64,000 nucleotides of DNA from Nakamurella flavida (GCF_030811475.1 NZ_JAUSQV010000001.1:1449501-1513500); one strand, 5' to 3'. Positions 34,080-42,738 are shown, numbered from the stretch's first letter. Numbers and translations are program-made. The notes: generated from the sequence alone by a model not told the origin.

Positions 34080-35510
34080 ATGGCGGCGAGTGATTCGGAC
34101 GGGACGCAGGCGACGGTGCAGGACCAGCCGCCGACGGTCTTCGTCCTGTTCGGGGCGACGGGCGATCTGGCCAAGCGCATGGTCCTGCCGGCGTTCTTCA
34201 CCCTGGCCGCCAAGGGCCTGCTGCCCAAGGAGTACCTGCTGGTCGGCAACGGCCGCGGCGACGTCAGCCACGAGGACTTCAAGGGCCACGTGCACGACGT
34301 GCTCACCGAGTTCGGCCCGCATCCCGACGAGGGCCCGTGGGACGACTTCAGCTCACGGCTGCGCTTCGCCGGCGGCGGCTTCGACTCCGAGGACCCGGGC
34401 AGCCTGCTCGACGTGCTGGCCGAGGCCGAGAAGGAGATCGGCCACCAGCTGACGGTGCACTACTTCGCCGTCCCGCCGACCACCTTCGTGGAGAACACGA
34501 AGGCGCTGGGCGCCCACGACCTGACCGGGAACGCCCGGGTGGTCTACGAGAAGCCGTTCGGCACCTCCCCGCAGAGCTTCGCCGAGCTCAACGACGTCGT
34601 GCACGAGGTGCTGGACGAGGACGTCGTCTACCGGATCGACCACTTCCTGGGCAAGGAGGCGACGCAGAACCTGCACGTGCTGCGGTTCGCCAACACCCTC
34701 ATCGGGGACGCCTGGAACGCCGAGCACGTCAGCTCCGTGCAGATCGACGTCCCGGAGACCCTCGACATCACCGACCGCGCGAAGTTCTACGACAGCACCG
34801 GCGCCCTGCTCGACATGGTCGTCACGCACCTGCTGCAGGTGGCGGCCGAGGTCGCCATGGAGCCGCCGGCGAGCATGTCGGCGGCCGATCTGCAGAGCGC
34901 CCGCGAGGAGGTCATCTCCCACTTCCGACCCATCGATCCGGCCGAGGTGGTGCTGGGTCAGTTCGACGGCTACCGGGACGTGGACGGTGTCGCCGACGAC
35001 TCGACGATGGACACCTTCGCCGCCTGCAGGCTCTGGGTGGACACCGACCGCTGGCGCGGGGTGCCCTTCCTGCTGCGCACCGGGAAGATGCTCGCGGAGG
35101 GCCACCAGCAGGTCAGCCTCATCCTCAAGCAGCCCGACACGACCGAGTTCCAGGTCCCGGACGAGCAGGGCGCGATGATCTTCGACCTGTCCGGCACCGG
35201 CGCGGTCAAGGTGTCCCTGGTGGTGAAGAGGCCGGGACCGGGTCTGGAGCTGGCCACCGGCGACGCCGATCTGGTGCTGGCCGAACTACCCGATTCCGAC
35301 GCCCTGCAGCCCTACGTGCGGTTGATCCACGACGTGCTGGCCGGGGAGCGGGGTCTGTTCACCCGGTCGGACGGGTTGGCCGCCACCTGGAAGGTGCTCG
35401 GCCCGCTCCTGGCGGACCGGCCCGAGGTGCAGCCGTACGCGCCGGGCTCCTGGGGACCGGCCGCCGCGGCGGACCTGGCCGCCCCGCACCGCTGGTTGCT
35501 GGGTCAGTAG
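34080..35510 (+). CDS. Glucose-6-phosphate dehydrogenase (first paralogue)
   Basis: A 476-residue G6PDH family member. N-terminal dinucleotide motif '[20 protein letters not shown]' (residues 21-40), 'VVYEKPFGTSPQSFAEL', and the substrate/catalytic motif '[23 protein letters not shown]' with His and Lys of the R-I-D-H-F-L-G-K signature conserved. AAGGAG precedes the ATG. It is only distantly similar to the second, more canonical paralogue 10 kb downstream (for example 'EHVSSVQIDVPETLDI' versus '[13 protein letters not shown]'). It stands alone, not beside opcA, pgl or tal; cofactor preference or a related hexose 6-phosphate is possible. Confidence 0.9.
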   Translation: MAASDSDGTQATVQDQPPTVFVLFGATGDLAKRMVLPAFFTLAAKGLLPKEYLLVGNGRGDVSHEDFKGHVHDVLTEFGPHPDEGPWDDFSSRLRFAGGGFDSEDPGSLLDVLAEAEKEIGHQLTVHYFAVPPTTFVENTKALGAHDLTGNARVVYEKPFGTSPQSFAELNDVVHEVLDEDVVYRIDHFLGKEATQNLHVLRFANTLIGDAWNAEHVSSVQIDVPETLDITDRAKFYDSTGALLDMVVTHLLQVAAEVAMEPPASMSAADLQSAREEVISHFRPIDPAEVVLGQFDGYRDVDGVADDSTMDTFAACRLWVDTDRWRGVPFLLRTGKMLAEGHQQVSLILKQPDTTEFQVPDEQGAMIFDLSGTGAVKVSLVVKRPGPGLELATGDADLVLAELPDSDALQPYVRLIHDVLAGERGLFTRSDGLAATWKVLGPLLADRPEVQPYAPGSWGPAAAADLAAPHRWLLGQ

Positions 35511-35515
35511 GGCCC

Positions 35516-35537
35516 CCGGCCGGTGGACACCGGCCGG
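35516..35537 (+). terminator. Perfect hairpin after the first G6PDH gene
   Basis: Stem CCGGCCGGT / ACCGGCCGG (9-10 bp) with a minimal loop, starting 5 nt after the stop. Confidence 0.7.
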
Positions 35538-35598
35538 CGGGGTGGGTCGAGGACGAGGGACGGCCGCGGGTGCGGTCGTCCGGGGAACGAGGACGGAC

Positions 35599-38145
35599 AT
35601 GAGCACCACGGCGAGCGCGCCGGCCCCACCCGGGCCGGCGGCGAACGCACCCCGACGGCCGCGCTGGCTCCGTCATGCACGGTCGGCCGGGGCATGGGGG
35701 GTCGGTCAGCTGCGCCAGGCCCGGCGCACCCCCGTCACCCTGTCCTTCCTCGCCCTGGTGTGGGTGCTCGCGGTGGTGACGGGCAGCCTGCTGTCCGGGC
35801 CGACCGATCCGACCGACGCCGACGGTGTGCCCACCGACGGATTGTTCAGCCATGTCGCGGTCGGGCTGCCGAGCCTCCAGCAGGGCCGCTGGTGGACGGT
35901 GCTGACCTCCAGCCTGTTCGCCGCCGACCTGGTCACCTACCTGCTGGCCTCGGCGCTGCTGCTGGTGGTCGGGGTGATCGTGGAACGCCGGTGGGGCAGT
36001 CTGCGCACGGCGGGTGTCGCGGTGCTCACCGTGCTGCTCGGTGTCGGCGCGGGGCTGGGTGTCATCGCGCTGGCCGGCACGGTCGAGTCCTGGTCGTGGG
36101 CCCAGCTGCTGGCCACCAGTGTCGAGGTGGGCCTGACGCCGCTGGTCGTCGGTCTGCTGATGGCCCACAGCGCCGGGCAGACGGCGCTCTGGCGGCACCG
36201 GGTGCGGCTCGGGGTGATGGCGGCGTGCCTGGTCATGGTGCTCTACGGCGGGCAGGTCGAGGACGTCCTGCGGTTGTCCACCGCGGCCGCCGGGTGGGTG
36301 GTCGGGGTGACGGTGCTCCGCCGCTTCCGCGCGGCGTCGACCACCGCTCGGGTGCGGACCAGCTACCGGGAGACCCGGGTGCTCGTCGCCGTCGTGCTGG
36401 TGGCCAGCGCGCTGGGACCGGCCCTGCTGGCCTTCTCCCCCGCTTCGGACGGCCCCTTCGCGGCCCAGGCCTACGTCTACGTCGGGCCCAGCGCCCTGCA
36501 CATCGACACCCCCCGCAACATCTCGGACTTCCTGTTCGCCCTGCTCCCGGCCCTGCTGGTGATCTCGGCCGCCCTGGGGCTGCGACGCGGGCGGCGGGCG
36601 GCGTGGTGGTCGGCGATCGTGCTGCACGTCCTGCTGCTGCTCACCGGAGCGAACTTCATGGCCGAGTTCCTCGGGTTCGCCGCGGACAACCTGACCGACG
36701 CGGACCTCGACGGGTACAACCTCTACGCCGGGCTCGGCCCCATGGTCGTCGTCCCCCTGCTGGTCATCGTGCTGCTGGTGGCGACCCGACGGTCGTTCGG
36801 GGTGCGCGCACCCCGCGGCACCTACCGCCGGCTGGCCGCCACCGTGCTCGGCGCGCTGGCCGTGCTCTTCGTGCTCTTCGTGGCGGTCGGCACGCTGATC
36901 GCCGACCAGTTCGACCCGGTGCCCACGTTCGGCCAGCTGCTGCTGGACTTCCCGCTCCGGCTGCTGCCCAACGGGTACGCGTTCATCATCACGCCCGATT
37001 TCGAACCGGTCACCGGCCTGGCCCGGTTCCTGACCGACTGGGTGGGCATCCTGGCGTGGGCGGTCGTGCTGTTCGGCCTGCTGCGCAGCTTCGTGCGCAG
37101 CGAGTCGGTCGTCCGCGACGAGGACACCGCCCGTGCCCGGGCCGTCCTGGCCGACCACGGCACCACCTCGCTGTCCTGGCTGACCACCTGGGACGGCAAC
37201 ACGTACTGGTTCGCCGACGACGGGCGGGCGTTCGTCGCCTACCGGGTCGAGGGCGGGGTGGCCATCACCACCGGAGACCCGGTGGCCCCGCCCGGTGAGC
37301 TCGCCGCCACGATCGCGGGGTTCCTGGCGTTCTGCGCCCGGCAGGGCTGGACGCCGTGCTTCTACAGCACCACGCAGGCCGTCAAGGACGTCACCGACCA
37401 GCTGTCCTGGGCCAGCCTGCAGGTGGCGGAGGAGACGGTGCTGCCGCTGGGGTCGCTGGCCTTCACCGGGAAGAAGTTCCAGGACATCCGGACCTCGATC
37501 AGCCGGGCGGCCAAGGCCGGCATCACCGCCGAGTGGATCGTCTACCCGGAGGCACCGCTCTCGCTCCGCGACCAGATCCAGGCCATCTCCGAGGAGTGGG
37601 TGGCCGACAAGGCCCTGCCGGAGATGGGCTTCACCCTCGGGGGCCTGGACGAGCTGAAGGACCCGGCGGTGCGCTGCCTGCTCGCGGTGGACGCCGACCG
37701 GACGGTGCACGGCATCACCAGCTGGATGCCGGTGCACCGCGACGGGGCGGTGGTGGGCTGGACGCTGGACTTCATGCGCCGGCGCAGCGACGGGCAGTCC
37801 AAGGGGGTGATGGAGTTCCTCATCGGCAGTGCCGCACTGGACCTGCAGCAGGAGGGTGCGGAGTTCCTCAGCCTGTCCGGGGCGCCGCTGGCCCAGGCCG
37901 AGCCGGGCGCCCACACCTCGGGCGTGCAGCGGGTGCTCGAGGTGATCGGCAAGACGATGGAGCCGGTGTACGGATTCCGCTCGCTGCTGCGGTTCAAGGC
38001 CAAGTTCCAGCCCGTCTACCGTCCGATGTTCCTGTGCTACCCGGAGACGGCGGTGCTGCCCCGGATCGGCCTGGGCATCAGCCACGCCTACCTCCCGAAC
38101 ATGACCGTGCGGGAGGCCGTCCGGATGATGGGGCAACTGTCCTGA
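35599..38145 (+). CDS. Rhomboid-like plus DUF2156 (MprF C-terminal type) membrane protein
   Basis: An 848-residue two-part protein. Residues 40-235 contain six helices resembling a rhomboid fold ('LQQGRWWTVLTSSLFAADLVTYLLASALLLVVG', as region 95-127), but no G-x-S-G serine motif or late histidine is seen, so protease activity is unlikely. Further helices continue to about residue 490. From about 505 to the end is a DUF2156/LPG-synthase C domain ('NTYWFADDGRAFVAYRV', 'FLIGSAALDLQQEGAEFLSLS', 'MFLCYPE'), the GNAT-like domain that transfers an amino acid from aminoacyl-tRNA to phosphatidylglycerol in MprF. It likely modifies a membrane lipid; the amino acid is unknown. Confidence 0.85.
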   Translation: MSTTASAPAPPGPAANAPRRPRWLRHARSAGAWGVGQLRQARRTPVTLSFLALVWVLAVVTGSLLSGPTDPTDADGVPTDGLFSHVAVGLPSLQQGRWWTVLTSSLFAADLVTYLLASALLLVVGVIVERRWGSLRTAGVAVLTVLLGVGAGLGVIALAGTVESWSWAQLLATSVEVGLTPLVVGLLMAHSAGQTALWRHRVRLGVMAACLVMVLYGGQVEDVLRLSTAAAGWVVGVTVLRRFRAASTTARVRTSYRETRVLVAVVLVASALGPALLAFSPASDGPFAAQAYVYVGPSALHIDTPRNISDFLFALLPALLVISAALGLRRGRRAAWWSAIVLHVLLLLTGANFMAEFLGFAADNLTDADLDGYNLYAGLGPMVVVPLLVIVLLVATRRSFGVRAPRGTYRRLAATVLGALAVLFVLFVAVGTLIADQFDPVPTFGQLLLDFPLRLLPNGYAFIITPDFEPVTGLARFLTDWVGILAWAVVLFGLLRSFVRSESVVRDEDTARARAVLADHGTTSLSWLTTWDGNTYWFADDGRAFVAYRVEGGVAITTGDPVAPPGELAATIAGFLAFCARQGWTPCFYSTTQAVKDVTDQLSWASLQVAEETVLPLGSLAFTGKKFQDIRTSISRAAKAGITAEWIVYPEAPLSLRDQIQAISEEWVADKALPEMGFTLGGLDELKDPAVRCLLAVDADRTVHGITSWMPVHRDGAVVGWTLDFMRRRSDGQSKGVMEFLIGSAALDLQQEGAEFLSLSGAPLAQAEPGAHTSGVQRVLEVIGKTMEPVYGFRSLLRFKAKFQPVYRPMFLCYPETAVLPRIGLGISHAYLPNMTVREAVRMMGQLS

Positions 38146-38153
38146 GCAGGCCT

Positions 38154-38203
38154 TTCCGCCTGCAGCGGAACCCCTGTGGGAAACGGCACAGCATCCGCAG
38201 GGG
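38154..38203 (+). terminator. Two successive hairpins after the DUF2156 gene
   Basis: First stem TTCCGC / GCGGAA with 5-nt loop (38154-38170), directly followed by a 9-bp stem CCCCTGTGG / CCGCAGGGG containing one G-U pair (38171-38203). They begin 8 nt after the stop codon. The remaining 250 bp to the next gene contain no supportable gene. Confidence 0.65.
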
Positions 38204-38408
38204 CCCCCCGGGCCGTATTGACCCAGACTCGTCCACGACGACGTGGAACCGGTCCGTCCCCGCCCCGTCGCGGCGGCTCCGCCGCCCGACCCCGACCGAG
38301 TTCCCTCGTCCGACACCCGACCGCAGGGTCCCCCGTCACGACGACGTGATCCACCCCTCTCCCCTTCGGGCGAGGACCCCTGGACGGTGACCGAACCGTC
38401 CCGCGCGT

Positions 38409-38432
38409 CGGTGATCGCCCTGGCGGTCACCG
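38409..38432 (+). promoter_or_regulatory. Imperfect palindrome upstream of the lactone-oxidase-like gene
   Basis: Arms CGGTGATCGCC and GGCGGTCACCG match at 10 of 11 positions around a 2-bp centre, 22 bp before the ATG and just ahead of the GAGGAG ribosome site. It could be an operator or a leader hairpin affecting translation. Confidence 0.35.
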
Positions 38433-38454
38433 CACCTGAGTTGAGGAGATGTGG

Positions 38455-39834
38455 ATGGCTCGAGCAGAACTGGCCTATCCCCGCCGTGTCACCGAGCAGA
38501 CCGGGGAGGACGTGCGCCTGCGCAACTGGGCCCGCAACGCCACCCTGGGCGCTCCGGGATCGGTGTGCGCGCCGACGTCCGAGGCGGAACTGCAGTCGCT
38601 CCTGGCCACCACGAGCGGGCGGGTGCGGGTGATCGGCAGTCGGATGTCGCCGGGCCGCATGCTGGGTCAGACCGACGTCGACGGGGTCCTGCTCGATCTG
38701 AGCGGCCTGACCGGTCTGCTGTCGATCACCGACGACACCGCCACCTTCGCGGGGGCGACCACCCTGCAGGACGTCTACGCCGTCCTCACCGAGCGCGGCC
38801 TCATGCTCCCGTCCTCCCCCGGCGTGATCGCCGAGCAGACGCTGGCCGGGGCCATCTCGACCGGCACGCACGGGCAGGGCCTGAATCAGAGCACCATCGC
38901 CGACGCCGCGCTGGCCGTCCGGCTGGTGCTGGCCGACGGATCGGTCCGTGACTTCCGACGCGGTGACCCGTGGTTCGGCGCGGTCCAGCTGGGTCTGGGT
39001 TCGCTGGGCGTCATCACCCGGGTCACCCTGCGGACGCAGCCGTCGCCGATCTACACCTGCCGGAAGAACATGACCGACGCGGCGACCCTGGACGACGACC
39101 TGACCAGCTGGAACCGGGAGAACGACCTGGTCAAGGCCTGGTGGTTCCCGCAGGAGGGTCAGGTCCAGGTCTGGACGGCCCAGGAGGCCGGCGAGGACGA
39201 CGTGCGCCGGCACCGGGAGGCCGGCGGTGGGCTGTTCGAGCACCCGACCGTGAGCGACGCGATGAACGCGACGATCGAGCAGACGCTGCGTCAGCTGCGC
39301 GACGACACGAAGGTCGCCCGCGAGGACATGCCGTCCCGCACGGTCACCCGCTTCCGCGACTTCACCGACGTGACCGGCGACATCTACCAGGTGTTCTGCC
39401 GGGGCATCGCGACCCCGCAGATCAACGTGGAGATCGGCGTCCCGCTGGATCTGGCCGGCGGCGTGATCAAGAAGATCAAGGACTGGCACGACCAGACCCA
39501 GCCGCGCATGCACTACCCGGTGATCCTGCGCTGCACCGGTCCGTCGGAGGCATGGCTGAGCCCGTCGCACGGCCAGGACACCTGCTACTTCGGGTTCGTC
39601 GTCTACTACTCGGAGGACGGTTCGCTGTCCGAGGAGGGCGTGGACTTCCTGCGCGAGGTGGAGAAGCTGCTGGCCGCCGAGGGCGGCCGGCCGCACTGGG
39701 GCAAGTACTTCGACGAGTCGCTGTACGACTGGCCGACGCTCTACCCGGAGTGGGAGTCCTTCCGCGAGGTCCGGGACGCGCTCGACCCCGGGCACCGTTT
39801 CGCGAACGCCTTCACCACCGCCCTGTTCGACTGA
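38455..39834 (+). CDS. FAD-binding aldono-lactone oxidase-type protein
   Basis: A 459-residue member of the vanillyl-alcohol-oxidase/ALO flavoprotein family. The FAD domain has 'RVRVIGSRMSPGRM' (residues 57-69), 'TFAGATTLQDVYAVL', 'GAISTGTHGQG' and 'GLGSLGVITRVTLRTQP'; the C-terminal ALO domain ends with 'PHWGKYFDESLYDWPTLYP' and 'RDALDPGHRFANAF'. In most bicovalent or histidyl-FAD relatives the first loop is GxGHS; here it is GSRMSPG, so the covalent histidine is absent. GAGGAG stands 6 nt before the chosen ATG (another ATG 6 bp earlier is too close). It is followed after 40 bp by a GT8 gene with its own GAGGAG. Confidence 0.87.
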   Translation: MARAELAYPRRVTEQTGEDVRLRNWARNATLGAPGSVCAPTSEAELQSLLATTSGRVRVIGSRMSPGRMLGQTDVDGVLLDLSGLTGLLSITDDTATFAGATTLQDVYAVLTERGLMLPSSPGVIAEQTLAGAISTGTHGQGLNQSTIADAALAVRLVLADGSVRDFRRGDPWFGAVQLGLGSLGVITRVTLRTQPSPIYTCRKNMTDAATLDDDLTSWNRENDLVKAWWFPQEGQVQVWTAQEAGEDDVRRHREAGGGLFEHPTVSDAMNATIEQTLRQLRDDTKVAREDMPSRTVTRFRDFTDVTGDIYQVFCRGIATPQINVEIGVPLDLAGGVIKKIKDWHDQTQPRMHYPVILRCTGPSEAWLSPSHGQDTCYFGFVVYYSEDGSLSEEGVDFLREVEKLLAAEGGRPHWGKYFDESLYDWPTLYPEWESFREVRDALDPGHRFANAFTTALFD

Positions 39835-39874
39835 CCGTGCGACCGGTGCGGTGCTGCACCCGAGGAGAACGACG

Positions 39875-40726
39875 ATGAATGCCTGGGTCACCCTGCTGAC
39901 GCAGCCCAACTACCTGGACGGGGCGCGCACGTTGCGTGCCTCCATCGCCGCCTCGGGCAGCCCGCACCCCTTCGTGGTGATGGTGACCGACGGCATCGGG
40001 CCGGACGACCGTCGGCTGCTCGAGGCCGACGGCTGCCTGGTCCGCGAGGTCCGGCCGCTGCGCCCGGCGGACGACGGCGTCGACGGGTACGCCAACGCCC
40101 GGTTCGCCGAGGTGTGGACCAAGCTGGCCGTCTGGGGGCTCACGGAGTTCGAGCGGGTGGTCTTCCTGGACGCCGACATGCTGGTGACCCGGTCGATGGA
40201 CGAACTGTTCGACCTGGAGCTGCCGGACGGCGGGATCGCCGCGTGCCACGCCTGCCGGTGCAATCCGAACCGGATCGCCAGCTACCCGGCGGACTGGACC
40301 CCGGCGAATTGCTTCTACTCGTACTGCCGCGGCCCGGAACACACCAGCGAGCCGGGTGTGGTGGGCAACTACCTGAACGGCGGCTTCCTGGTGCTGACGC
40401 CGGACGCGGCGGTCCTCGACGACATGTCCGCCCGGCTGGCCGGGCTCGCCGATCTGTCCGGCTTCCCGTTCGCCGAGCAGGACTTCCTCAACGAGTACTA
40501 CCAGGACCGCTGGCTGCCCCAGCCCTACGTCTACAACGCCCTCAAGACACTGCCGTTCCAGCACCCGACGATGTGGGACGCGGCCGAGGTGAAGAACATC
40601 CACTTCATCATCGACAAGCCGTGGGAGCAGCAGCTGTCGCCGGATGACCGCTACTTCGCCCTGCACGAGCTGTGGTGGGACGCCGCGCGCGCGGCCGGCA
40701 CGGCCCCGGTGGTCGCCGGTCACTGA
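39875..40726 (+). CDS. Glycosyltransferase family 8 (glycogenin-like)
   Basis: A 283-residue GT-A enzyme similar to glycogenin and galactinol synthase: 'AWVTLLTQPNYLDGARTLRAS' at the N-terminus, 'RFAEVWTKLAVWGLTEFERVVFLDADMLV' with the metal-binding DAD at 99-101, 'FNGGFLVLTP'-type motif ('YLNGGFLVLTPDA'), 'FPFAEQDFLNEYYQDRW' and 'HFIIDKPW'. GAGGAG lies upstream of the ATG. Probably co-transcribed with the preceding flavoprotein. The acceptor is not deducible; no tyrosine-rich self-glucosylation region is obvious. Confidence 0.9.
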   Translation: MNAWVTLLTQPNYLDGARTLRASIAASGSPHPFVVMVTDGIGPDDRRLLEADGCLVREVRPLRPADDGVDGYANARFAEVWTKLAVWGLTEFERVVFLDADMLVTRSMDELFDLELPDGGIAACHACRCNPNRIASYPADWTPANCFYSYCRGPEHTSEPGVVGNYLNGGFLVLTPDAAVLDDMSARLAGLADLSGFPFAEQDFLNEYYQDRWLPQPYVYNALKTLPFQHPTMWDAAEVKNIHFIIDKPWEQQLSPDDRYFALHELWWDAARAAGTAPVVAGH

Positions 40727-41048
40727 CCCTCCGCGGCGGGTGCGGTCGGCCGATCGGGTCGGGGATGCTCCGTGGCCGAGGACACCCGAGCAGGGTGGGT
40801 GCGCGCGGGGCGTTCCCCCACCGCCCAGGGCCACCACCGGTCGGACCTGTCGCGGGATTCGACCTCGGGCAGGGGTGGAGTGGATCGGTGCAGATGCATG
40901 GTCATTCCGAAGGGGACGGTGATCCGGGGCGGGTCCCGGGCGGCGGGACGGTGCGGCCGGAGCAGCAGCGTCGGCCCCGGAGAGGCTGTCGGATCAGCAG
41001 CCGAAGAATAGATCGCCCCTGCCCCGGTGACCAGACCGGTGGCACAGG
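40727..41048. other. Convergent intergenic region
   Basis: About 320 bp between the GT8 gene and the minus-strand ANTAR gene. It contains a weak CCGGT / ACCGG stem (41024-41039) followed on the minus strand by a T-rich run, a possible terminator of the ANTAR gene. Short open frames here lack ribosome sites and known domains. Confidence 0.4.
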
Positions 41049-41795
41049 TCACTGCGGGTGCCCACCCCCGAGGGAGTCCAGGATGTGCCGCGCGGCGGCG
41101 GGCCGGGTCAGGCCACGGCGGGCCGCGTACTCGTCGAGTGCGGCCCGGGGATCGGCGTGTCCGCGGACCAGCAGGACCCCGATCGCCTGGTCGAGTTCGC
41201 CGGCCGCCGCCGGGTCGGGCCCGCCCCCGGGCCACGGGTGGTGATCCCGGGGGGTGTCCCGGTGCGGGTCGAGGAGCACATCGGCCGATGCCCCGAGGGC
41301 GGCACGGGCATCGCCGGCCAGTCCGGTGAAGGCGTCGGGGTCGCCGGCGAAGAACTCGAAGACCAGGTGCGAAGGATCCGCGGAACCGGCCCGCAGGTTC
41401 ATCCGCATCGATGCCCGCACCGCGGCCGGCTCGGTCAGCGTGCTCAGCACGGTTGTACCTGCGTCGTCAGGATGTGCCTCCCGGATGACCGTCAGGCCCA
41501 GGAAGGACGGGACCGCCGTGATGAGGTCGTCGTGCAGGACGGCGAGGATGGCCGCGAGGTCCGTGCCGGGAATGTCCAGGGCCTGGGTGAGCAGGGCGAG
41601 ACGGCGATCGACTTCCGGGGTGATGGCGATGGGGCGCTCCGGCGGAGTCCCGAGGGTCCTGGACGGGTGACGCCTGGAGCCAGGGTCGCGAGGACGGGAA
41701 CCCGGTGCCCGAGCGGCTCCGCCGAATCGGGTTCGGCGACCGGTCGAACAAGCCGAAGTGTACCCGCCATGGCTAGAGTGCCAGGCGGTGATCAC
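41049..41795 (-). CDS. ANTAR-domain protein with GAF-like N-domain (start uncertain)
   Basis: RNA-binding antitermination-type regulator. The C-terminal ANTAR domain is clear ('LDQAIGVLLVRGHADPRAAL' and 'DEYAARRGLTRPAAARHI'); before it is a GAF-like sensor ('VDRRLALLTQALDIPGTDL', 'DLITAVPSFLGLTVI'). The family-like sequence begins near 41630, but there the reading frame has no ATG, GTG or TTG; an ATC at 41628-41630 has GGAG 6 nt upstream. The nearest canonical in-frame start is the GTG used here, which adds about 55 low-complexity residues and overlaps a minus-strand TACACT -10-like site. It is divergent from a second GAF-ANTAR gene; both may sense the same signal. Confidence 0.7.
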   Translation of the reverse strand: MITAWHSSHGGYTSACSTGRRTRFGGAARAPGSRPRDPGSRRHPSRTLGTPPERPIAITPEVDRRLALLTQALDIPGTDLAAILAVLHDDLITAVPSFLGLTVIREAHPDDAGTTVLSTLTEPAAVRASMRMNLRAGSADPSHLVFEFFAGDPDAFTGLAGDARAALGASADVLLDPHRDTPRDHHPWPGGGPDPAAAGELDQAIGVLLVRGHADPRAALDEYAARRGLTRPAAARHILDSLGGGHPQ

Positions 41796-41880
41796 GAACG
41801 TCCCCACCGACCACCCGCACCCGGTCATCAGCACGGCCCGTCCGACTGCCCTCCTGATACAGCGTAAGGACCGCTCATGA
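41788..41880 (+). CDS. Possible 30-residue leader ORF coupled to the GAF-ANTAR gene
   Basis: A GTG-initiated frame of 31 codons whose TGA overlaps the next gene's ATG (ATGA). A plus-strand TAGAGT hexamer (41774-41779) ends 8 nt before the GTG, as in leaderless genes nearby. The peptide (starting 'VITNVPTDHPHPVIS', ending 'LIQRKDRS') has no recognised domain. Coupling and promoter position support translation; lack of homology and antisense overlap with the divergent gene argue for caution. Confidence 0.3.
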   Translation: MITNVPTDHPHPVISTARPTALLIQRKDRS

Positions 41881-42656
41881 CCACGCCACAGGACTCCGAT
41901 CACCCTTCTCCGGGGCCGGCCGACGACGCCGATCTCAGCGCGAGCCTGGCCGGCCTGGCCGGCCTGAGTTCCCTCGGTTCGACATTGGAGACGGTGCTCA
42001 CCAGGATCGCCGAGTACGCGGTGCAGGCCATCCCCGGCGCCGACGGCGCCGGGCTCACCCTGCTGGAACCCGACCGGGCCGACCTGATCGTCAAGAGCGC
42101 GCCGTTCGTGGTGGAAGTCGACGACATCCAGTACGACCTCGGCGAAGGGCCCTGCGTGGATGCCGCCGCGCAGGGCCGGACCATGCGTTCGGGATCCCTC
42201 GGCGGGGACCCACGCTGGCCGCGATTCGGTCCCCGCGTCGGCCGGCTCGGCGTGCACAGTGTCCTGTCCCTGCCGCTGATCACCCCCACCGGCGTGGTGG
42301 GCGCGATGAACGTCTACGCGCACGCCAAGCACGCCTTCGACGAGAACGCCGAACGCGTCGGCGAGATCTTCGCCGTCCCGGCCGCGGTCAGCGTGCAGAA
42401 CGCGCACATCCTCGCCCAGGCCCAACGCCTGGCCCAGCACCTGGAGATCGCGCTGGCCCATCGGGCTGCCATCGACCAGGCCATCGGCATCCTGCGGGCC
42501 CGCAGCGGGCTGACCGCCGACGAGGCGTTCGACCGCCTGCGCCAGCTCAGCCAGCACCAGCACCGCAAGCTGGCCGAGGTCGCCGCCACGATCGTGCAGG
42601 AGGCGGTCAACCGTGCGCGGCACCAGCACCGTCCCCCGCCCGCCCCGTCATCCTGA
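41877..42656 (+). CDS. GAF and ANTAR domain-containing regulator
   Basis: A 259-residue sensor-antiterminator. The GAF domain spans about residues 30-175 ('LETVLTRIAEYAVQAIPGADGAGLTLLE', 'YDLGEGPCVDAAAQGRTMRSGSLGGDPRWPRFG' region, 'SVLSLPLITPTGVVGAMNVYAHAKHAFDE' region). The ANTAR domain fills the end: 'LAHRAAIDQAIGILRARSG', 'TADEAFDRLRQLSQHQHRKL', 'EVAATIV'. ANTAR proteins bind paired hexaloop hairpins in nascent RNA; no such pair is obvious nearby. AAGGA precedes the ATG. Adjacent divergent gene also has ANTAR. Confidence 0.93.
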   Translation: MTTPQDSDHPSPGPADDADLSASLAGLAGLSSLGSTLETVLTRIAEYAVQAIPGADGAGLTLLEPDRADLIVKSAPFVVEVDDIQYDLGEGPCVDAAAQGRTMRSGSLGGDPRWPRFGPRVGRLGVHSVLSLPLITPTGVVGAMNVYAHAKHAFDENAERVGEIFAVPAAVSVQNAHILAQAQRLAQHLEIALAHRAAIDQAIGILRARSGLTADEAFDRLRQLSQHQHRKLAEVAATIVQEAVNRARHQHRPPPAPSS

Positions 42657-42714
42657 CGGGCCACACCGGCGCCGCACCCGGGCTCCGGTCGCGACGGAAG
42701 GCGAGAAGACCGCA

Positions 42715-42738
42715 GGGAGGCCGGTTTCCCGACCTCCC
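42715..42738. terminator. Bidirectional hairpin after the GAF-ANTAR gene
   Basis: Stem GGGAGGCCGG / CCGACCTCCC (9 of 10 paired) with a TTTC loop in the convergent interval, 58 bp after the GAF-ANTAR stop. Confidence 0.6.

Noticed and set aside
35359-39909. A 1516-codon open frame on the minus strand opposite the DUF2156 and lactone-oxidase genes
   Set aside because: It is an artefact of extreme GC content: rich in H, R, G, Q and V, without domains, antisense to three well-supported genes.
40772-41011. Possible 79-codon GTG-initiated gene in the GT8/ANTAR interval
   Set aside because: No ribosome site, no promoter hexamer at leaderless distance, and no recognisable protein sequence.
42301-42656. 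ANTAR target (paired hexaloop hairpins) near the ANTAR genes
   Set aside because: No pair of stems with A1/G4-type hexaloops was visible around either ANTAR gene.
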